From contig BFEA01001083.1 in assembly GCA_003427395.1 (NCBI GenBank), positions 158,327 through 216,261 on the forward strand: 57,935 bases of DNA, read 5' to 3'. The stretch is from Chara braunii (Eukaryota > Streptophyta > Charophyceae > Charales > Characeae). The notes under the pieces were generated by a model. That model ran no database searches and was not told where the DNA came from. It was given only the letters and a program-made list of their open reading frames with translations. The position numbers and the translations under genes are program-made. Of this stretch, positions 53,001 to 57,935 are shown piece after piece; the stretch's first letter is position 1; every line of letters begins with the position of its first letter.

Positions 53001-55951
53001 AATGAGCAGTTGGACGGCAGTGCTCGCCTAGGTTCAGCTTGCAGGAATGCCTCTACCCCTGCAGTTGTTGCTGTCTTCCCCGAGATTCCCAAACAGGCAG
53101 TGGCTGCAACGGCAGTGGAAGGAGCTTGGCAGTCGCCCGATTCACAAACACAGGGGTCACAGCAGTGGGCTGCTGATCGACAAACACAGGGTCCAGAGGT
53201 AGGCAAACCTGCATCGGCTCTAACTGCAGCAGGCGTCTCTCTATTTTTTCCATGGCAAGGAAGTTCTTCATCCTTCTTGGATTGGCACACTTTCGCGTAG
53301 CTATCACCATCCAACCGTTTTTCGAAGGCGTCGTTGACTTGAAGAAGTCGACCATCTGAGGGCGACGATTCAACAGCGAGGGTACACTCGGTAGTTGATG
53401 CTCTGCTAAAGGTTTGTGGCGACTCAACGCTCCCGACCTCATGATGGTTTTTTTCTCGACCTGACGACGCATTAATCACAACCTCAGGAATTGAATTTCC
53501 AACCTTTACATAGTCTTCATTCTTCCCGTCTTCACTATCTTCGCAGTCTCCATTTTTCCCGTCTTCACTATCTTGGCTCTCCTGTTCGTCCTTTTCCACC
53601 TGACACTTCTTCACCTCAGAAGCCTCCACTTCCTCTTCCTCTTCCTCCTCTTCTTCCTCTTCCTCCTCCTCTTCCTCCTCCTCCTCCTCCTCCTCCTCCT
53701 CCTCTTCCTCTTCCTCCTCCTCCTCGTCCTCTTCCTCCTCCTCCTCCTCCTCTTCCTCCTCCACCTCCTCGTATTCCTCCTCTTCCTCCTCCTCATCCTC
53801 TTCCTCGTCACCACCATCATCACCATCATCATCATCATCATTGTCGCTATCATCGTTGTCGTACCCATTGTCATCGTCTTCGTCCTGGTTATGTCTATTT
53901 TTAGCTGTCGTCCTGTATATGTCTATCTGGGTCCTCAGAGGGTGAGCTTTCCTTTCTCGATATCCCAAATCCGACCTCTCGTGCCCGTGTCCCACTGCGC
54001 TGGCTTTCCCTTCCTCGGCACTCCTTGACCGTTCCTTACCCTTATCCTCCTCAAGTCCTTGTCTCCCCACTTTTACCTGACTTGGCTCTTCGTGACGACA
54101 AAGAGTCAGAGAAGGCTGCTGCTTCTGGTGCTGCCGCCACCGGTCATGGTGATCAGCATGCAGCCCGTTGGGTACATCATCGCCTTGGCTAGAAGATGGG
54201 AATCGAACCGTCGGCTGGTGGCTATGGTCTACGCCTATTGCCTTTCGGGGTCCCACCCCATTTTCCCCCAATCTGTTGTCCTCAGTGGCACTGTTGGACG
54301 ATCCACCAGCAGCATATGGCTCAGCCTTTAGACGGTTGGTAAAAGCGTATTGGCCTTCCTTTCGCCTCTGCAGTTGTCTTTGCCTTAGGAGACTATTGAC
54401 GGGGGCGGCAATGCCCTTCGTTGGAAGTCCTAAGGCATCCCCAGTTCTGCTGTTGAGGGCCCCTCTTGGATCAACCGCAAACAGACGACTGCTGTAAGTG
54501 AAGGGTTGCCTTGGACTCTTCTTTACTTCACTGCTGGACATGTTATTCGTTCGTCTTTCATTGCGTCGGCCTTCTTTCGGCGTTCTGAATCCCGCCGTTG
54601 AATTGAACAATCTCTTACTAGAAATACTGCTGTGTATCTGATTCGCTGACTTAGACATGCTAAGGCTATTCGCTGATTTAGAGATACTAAGGCTAAGGAT
54701 ATTGCCGGCGCCATGGGCATTGCCACTGCTATTGCTATTGCTATTGCTATTGCTATTGCTATTGGTATTGCTATTGCTCTGGGTGCGATTGCGATGCACC
54801 GCGCTATGACTATGGGCGCTGCTGTAGCTGACAGTGGAGCTATTGCTGTTGGACGTGGTCAAGATCCGGTCGGCGGAAGAGTTAGGAGGATTAGCCAAGA
54901 TACTTCCACGTGGTCCCCAGGGCCTTGAAGTTCGCTTCAAGTCCATCTTATCCTCTTTCCAAATACTTCCAGAACTGCTAGTGATGCGGTTGTCTATTAT
55001 GCGAGTCGAGGCCAACGACCTTGCCCCTCCACCTGCAATTGCTCCTGCTCCTCCTCCTCCGCCTCGTTCTCCTCCTCCTCCTGCTCCTCCTACTCCTCTT
55101 CCTCCTCCTCTTGCAGAAATGAGGTGGTGGGTGCCGGAAGATGCATCCCATTGACCCTCCTTCCCGACGCCTATCTCGCCACGTCGGCTCCAGCCTGGGA
55201 CCGCGATCCCGTTCTCAGCATGATTCTTAACAAGCTGGCTTCCATGTTCGACCTTGGCATTCAAGTCGCCCTTTGATCGCGATCCCTTTTGCGACGGGGG
55301 TTCAAGCACTTCTGCTGGTCTTCTCTGCTTGCCATCTTCTTTGCTCTGATCGCGGCCCACCCTTAGACCTGGAGTCGGGACCTGAGACATGCTTCCAGAT
55401 CTCCGTCTTTCTAAGATTTCACCCTCCGGACAGGAGGCATTGTCATCATGATCATGTGTCCAGCCCTCTAGCGACTTCCTGGGGAGCTTGCCTGCGCCGA
55501 CTGCGGCACCGCCTGCAGCTGGACTTGCCTGGGGACCGTTCTCAGCCGGAATTCTTGTTGTCGTCATCGCACCACTCGTTGTAAATCGAGCTGCCGTTTG
55601 AGTTGCCAGTTGAACGCTTGCCAATGCGGAAGAAGAAGTGGACCTGTGTTTGCTGTCGCCGGGCTCGCTGTGCATCATCCTAGTATCCCCAGTGCGCCGT
55701 CTCTCCTCTTTCTGCGACTCCTTACCCTCTCCTTTCTCCCTAGTTACTTCAGTAAATGGAGCGCCGCGATGGTTCGCCTGCCCCGTCTGCCCTGCAGCGG
55801 CAACTGCAGGGCCTCTTACATCGACATGAGGGCCGTTTCTCCCTGCCGCAAAGATCTTGCTAATACCCTTACTTAACGGCGACCCCGACCGTCGAGTCCT
55901 CTGAGGCAAGTCTCTCCAACCCCCCCGAGCGCCGTTCCGAGCAGACGCCAT
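50099..55951 (-). CDS. Large acidic low-complexity protein, unknown function (1950 aa)
   Basis: One uninterrupted frame of 1950 codons. The frame is open a little further upstream with a GTG, but the first ATG (55949-55951, MASARNGARGG) is the likely start. Parts in order: a basic Ser/Arg-rich N-terminus; a Gly-rich stretch (about residues 278-310); an Asn/Ser repeat (about 390-408) on a GCTATT-type repeat; a long Glu tract (about 712-777); a charged coiled-coil-like segment LQKERVRLAQKMQGLKRVRQ ending in LLRRRRREQAR (about 1015-1085), possibly a nuclear localisation signal; four repeats of about 48-53 residues around (S)GIHER--EEDG and APTCPVASA (about 1340-1565); and a C-terminus with CSRCLSLEHKLAEAGSIAQSL. 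No enzyme motif or membrane segment is seen. Nuclear location is a guess. Intactness in decayed surroundings suggests a real gene, possibly with further exons. Confidence 0.62.
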   Translation of the reverse strand: MASARNGARGGWRDLPQRTRRSGSPLSKGISKIFAAGRNGPHVDVRGPAVAAAGQTGQANHRGAPFTEVTREKGEGKESQKEERRRTGDTRMMHSEPGDSKHRSTSSSALASVQLATQTAARFTTSGAMTTTRIPAENGPQASPAAGGAAVGAGKLPRKSLEGWTHDHDDNASCPEGEILERRRSGSMSQVPTPGLRVGRDQSKEDGKQRRPAEVLEPPSQKGSRSKGDLNAKVEHGSQLVKNHAENGIAVPGWSRRGEIGVGKEGQWDASSGTHHLISARGGGRGVGGAGGGGERGGGGGAGAIAGGGARSLASTRIIDNRITSSSGSIWKEDKMDLKRTSRPWGPRGSILANPPNSSADRILTTSNSNSSTVSYSSAHSHSAVHRNRTQSNSNTNSNSNSNSNSNSSGNAHGAGNILSLSISKSANSLSMSKSANQIHSSISSKRLFNSTAGFRTPKEGRRNERRTNNMSSSEVKKSPRQPFTYSSRLFAVDPRGALNSRTGDALGLPTKGIAAPVNSLLRQRQLQRRKEGQYAFTNRLKAEPYAAGGSSNSATEDNRLGENGVGPRKAIGVDHSHQPTVRFPSSSQGDDVPNGLHADHHDRWRQHQKQQPSLTLCRHEEPSQVKVGRQGLEEDKGKERSRSAEEGKASAVGHGHERSDLGYRERKAHPLRTQIDIYRTTAKNRHNQDEDDDNGYDNDDSDNDDDDDGDDGGDEEEDEEEEEEEYEEVEEEEEEEEEEEDEEEEEEEEEEEEEEEEEEEEEEEEEEEEEEEEVEASEVKKCQVEKDEQESQDSEDGKNGDCEDSEDGKNEDYVKVGNSIPEVVINASSGREKNHHEVGSVESPQTFSRASTTECTLAVESSPSDGRLLQVNDAFEKRLDGDSYAKVCQSKKDEELPCHGKNRETPAAVRADAGLPTSGPCVCRSAAHCCDPCVCESGDCQAPSTAVAATACLGISGKTATTAGVEAFLQAEPRRALPSNCSLYSSLWLSKMSTTCCEPSIGPQKEVTVALAEVMQRKSNGQDVGLMLEERMTDLQKERVRLAQKMQGLKRVRQVLGEKVESLGKTLREALLRRRRREQARTQVHSGVALSLETKNLVPTGAMSGETCRTREGLRRRERELLRTHARSATTELEDKVKVAALRTTQTLDSSTSPHSQRSYCGGGGEHGKGEVENGGIGMDSREEKDTCSSSLAHSVRDLGDSNNNHADKAAASERCVNECSSDDAICREESEYWASTVTELEVETNDASDTHLPEGSAGSRVRKRAEEHAGNLTESAAVNSVPSSCLRHEDGDGDGKARSYHLLPYDKKMVIVEETEVLECECGALQEWPNRGDGITRAEGEQETRLVTSAATHFKEDRVIVGRIASWESSIHEKGYQKDGRKRLKREYPPACPSVTTRTSAGPDSEEGDGNTVAQKKERLDSGIHERRDEEDGVKTLKRNKGGENAPTFPVASGATDLAGVEIASVKMTGMLESGIHERDGEEDGMVTSEVETAPTCPVASAAASFEGDCDVAARKTRRSENHIHEGGGEEGMRGGGEENVPTQAEITTDLEDGNVVVDGTGITQSERCRAQIPQRSRDDGVSRTETEFALSCIEQMGSGDEQPSRLLEAEPGGCGEASDRVGVADDDIGEQTGTWDSDGSAEIDGKVDPSEVGTVGHERGGLDGGLVGEGTEGSETSTSESGGLGMGIREMDSNVSMAIINFLAAIKTELLTRKESLMEDVQNLRQVLASMSLYLATGAQGGIAKQEVVNGGDKSDFASQKEFLRCEMKLRDPDVVKLHRCPVGSNRCPEDWFVCSQEATGVLGITAWVRDCDRGRATARDHERDQERGRFGNKTRKDAALATVDSTSGSLPESGRTTSPVSILETLRLVTSRSENKTSVNADNVPQLRHDPEGVVQLHQCSRCLSLEHKLAEAGSIAQSLVKKLEAFDFSPIMLSIIHLCTAGKDM
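53621..53815 (-). repeat. Imperfect GAG/GAA codon repeat encoding poly-Glu
   Basis: The plus strand is CTC/TTC triplets, mixed rather than pure, encoding about 65 residues that are nearly all Glu with a few Asp, Val and Tyr. Mixed codons suggest selection for the acidic tract or age. The opposite-strand poly-Leu/Pro frames are shadows. Confidence 0.85.
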
Positions 55952-56315
55952 TCTCAACAAAAGAGAAACCGGCCCCACCTGTTAACCTCTCCTGCCCAGC
56001 ATCCCTGCGCCCACCCGGCTCATTGACTACAGGAGCACGGGCCAGGGGGATCCATTTGTCAGCTCGACGGAGTTTGCTCTGTTGCGAACACCTTTCCTCT
56101 TCCAGTGCTCTCTCTCTCTCTCGCTCGTTCGCTCGCTCGCGCGCGGGCGCGCGCGCGCACACACACACACACCAACAACAACACTATGAGCAGTTACTGA
56201 TGCCTGTGCGCGCATTCACATCGACGCAGAACACGCACAAACACACACATTAGGAATTAACGAGGGGGGGGGGGGCAGGGGAGGAGAGAAGGGGAAGAGG
56301 GGGGGGGGGGGGGGC

Positions 56316-56401
<86 letters not shown>

Positions 56402-56712
56402 ACATGTACTGAGAATCAGGAACAGCTCCCGCTCGGTTTGTGTGGAGCCCTTCTCAGTAAGCTCGTACAATGTCATGCATCTAAATTCATGCTTGCCTTG
56501 CTTACCTCCCTGATGCCTGGACAGTTTACTCGGGGGAAGCTCGTAGCGCATCCTCTATGCCAATTTTGTTTTTGCGGACAAGTGGCTACGGTGCTTAGCG
56601 GTAACGTGATCCTGGAACATACGCCGCTAACGGGTGGCTGATAACATGGACGCTGCAAGCGGCGAGACTGCGTGACTGCATGCCTCGGTACCTGTGCGGC
56701 GTGGTGCCTGCA

Positions 56713-56743
<31 letters not shown>

Positions 56744-57107
56744 GCACCTGCATCCCTGTGTGCCTGCGTGCCTGAGGGCCGGCCTGCCTGCCTGTGCACC
56801 TGCATGCCTGTGTCCCTGCGTGCCTGCCTGTCCGTGTACCTGCATGCCTGTGTTCCTCCGTGTTTGCGTGCCCTCCTTCCCGTAGTAGATCTGATGGCCA
56901 GATCAGTTGACAGTCGTGCTGAGACTTGCGTGTTACGCGTGTTACCGCCGTGGATTAAGCTGCGGCTTCAAGTGCTTTCTGAACTCTGGTCGATGGACGT
57001 CTTCGAACTTGGCAGCTTTGGTTCGAGCGGCACCGGTAGTTATGTGAAGAGAGAGAGAGAGGGTTCTACTGGAAAACTGGCAAACTCGTTCAGAGGGGGC
57101 GGGCGGG

Positions 57108-57156
<49 letters not shown>

Positions 57157-57695
57157 GGGGAGAGGGAGAGAGAGAGAGACAAGGGTGGTGCCTGTCTCAT
57201 CATTCGTCAGTTCTCCCGTGCAGAAAGAAACCCAATTCGTCTGACCTCACATGCAACACGTAAGGACAACGGGCAAATAGGAGCAGACTCGGACGAATAG
57301 CAACAAAAAAAAGTCGTAGCTCATAGCTGTACGTCATCACAAGGATAACTGAACAGAAGGAGTCGAGATAAGAAAATAAATAGTCATAGAATAGAGAGCG
57401 CATAGAAAGTCGTAGAGTCAGAAACCAGATTGGGATGCAAGATCTTATTCCGCGCGCCTGACCTGCTTCGTCGCTGCGTCGCACCCTGGCGGCCCTCTCA
57501 GCAAGATGCCACTGACCTGGGTTCCTCATTTTTGGCCGTCGATTCGCCTTATCCGGAATCAGAAACTAACACCACTAGACCGAGTAAGGGGGACCCCTTT
57601 TTCCTTCTGACATATGTGGTTATCTGTTTGTTGGGATTTGAGCACGGTCTGTATTTCAGCAGTTCGTGGGTGCACCAACTGAGTTAGGACCATCG
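55952..57695. repeat. Upstream region with microsatellites and poly-G
   Basis: Presumed 5' flank/UTR of the minus-strand gene. Contains CT/CG-rich runs (56108-56172), a pure (AG)39 (56321-56398), TGCC repeats (about 56711-56752 and related CTG-rich words to 56860) and a 47-nt pure G run (57109-57155). GA arrays near plant promoters can bind GAGA-type factors; this is inference. No other gene seen. Confidence 0.6.
57620..57692 (-). ncRNA. Degraded tRNA-like sequence
   Basis: The minus strand has TAACTCAGTTGG, one base off the tRNA A-box form TAGCTCAGTTGG, followed about 40 nt later by CTCAAATCCCA, like a B-box/T-loop. The D, anticodon and T stems cannot all be formed, so it is at best a tRNA pseudogene or the head of a tRNA-derived SINE. 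Confidence 0.25.
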
Positions 57696-57795
57696 GTCCT
57701 TCGGGACATCCATTAAAATTGGAACGGTACAGAGAAGATTCGCATGGCCCATGAGCAAGGATGACTAGCATCAATGGAGAAATGGAGAAAGGACC
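57696..57795 (+). ncRNA. U6: U6 snRNA-like copy (probable pseudogene)
   Basis: Starts GTCCTTCGGGACATCC, then ATTAAAATTGGAACG, the intact ACAGAGA box (ACAGAGAAGATT), GCATGGCCC, GCAAGGATGAC and AATGGAGAAATGG. The segment corresponding to U6 CCCCTGCGCAAGG reads CCCATGAGCAAGG, and the 3' end carries an insertion, so the U4-pairing and stem regions are altered. An 8-bp direct repeat AGGACCAT (57686-57693 and 57790-57797) flanks it. No upstream promoter elements were seen. Confidence 0.82.
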
Positions 57796-57856
57796 ATTGT
57801 CTACCGCGTGGGGAACGCAGCCCTAAGGTAGCCAAATCAGTGAGACTAAGAGCTAA

Positions 57857-57906
<50 letters not shown>

Positions 57907-57935
57907 TCCATTTATTGTTATGAGTGTGAGAGAGA
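57796..57935. repeat. GA microsatellite at the window edge
   Basis: An (AG)n run at about 57860-57900 with another GA run starting at the last bases. No gene. Confidence 0.7.

Noticed and set aside
50301-55876. Many open frames of 60-150 codons on the plus strand, including Leu- and Pro-rich ones near 53.5-54.0 kb
   Set aside because: They lie opposite the 1950-codon frame and reflect its CTC/TTC and low-complexity tracts.

Overview
This is eukaryotic nuclear DNA, most likely from a green-lineage (streptophyte) genome rich in transposable elements. A charophyte alga such as Chara would fit; I infer this from element style and memory and could not test it. The evidence is L1-type LINEs with an apurinic endonuclease, a reverse transcriptase (RT) and a C-terminal zf-RVT-like Cys/His region. 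There is also a Ty3/gypsy chromovirus with an initiator-Met-tRNA primer site, U6 snRNA-like retrocopies and many microsatellites. There are no operons or bacterial signals. Nearly all protein similarity belongs to decayed mobile elements. Only one long, intact open frame looks like a host gene.

Layout. 1-6.27 kb: a SINE-like retroposon with an A-tail, an AT-rich stretch, a group II intron RT remnant on the minus strand, and a 375-bp higher-order tandem repeat. 6.29-10.08 kb: LINE-1, 5'-truncated, flanked by a 17-bp target-site duplication (TSD) and inserted into another SINE-like copy. Just after it, a 38-bp Tn5 mosaic-end junction adapter (10194-10231) shows a library artefact inside the assembly. 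12.5-21.8 kb: LINE-2, nearly full length (ORF1, endonuclease, RT, C-terminal domain, 3' UTR, A-tail) with many stops and frameshifts. 21.8-26.7 kb: retroposon tails and short repeats. 26.7-29.7 kb: a non-autonomous LTR element (352-bp LTRs) holding nested retroposons and a Gag-like frame cut off at the protease. 30.4 kb: a U6-like retrocopy with a 15-bp TSD.

31.3-46.4 kb is a nested stack. LINE-3 is followed at once by a short LINE-4 tail. The LINE-4 reading frame is split by a whole minus-strand Ty3 chromovirus (35719-45907, two 351-bp LTRs about 4% diverged). 46.4-50.1 kb holds a foldback element and other non-coding repeats. 50.1-55.95 kb (minus) is an uninterrupted 1950-codon frame for an acidic, low-complexity protein of unknown function. 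The last 2 kb holds GA, TGCC and poly-G tracts and a second U6-like copy.

The strongest common thread is a 3'-terminal RNA hairpin module present at 11 sites, both in LINE 3' UTRs and in short retroposons with no coding capacity. The stem shows compensatory base changes, as expected if the LINE RT recognises this structure and the short elements borrow it. The same machinery may have made the U6 copies. The LINEs are also decaying in a patterned way: many inactivating stops lie at codons that are tryptophan in sister copies.
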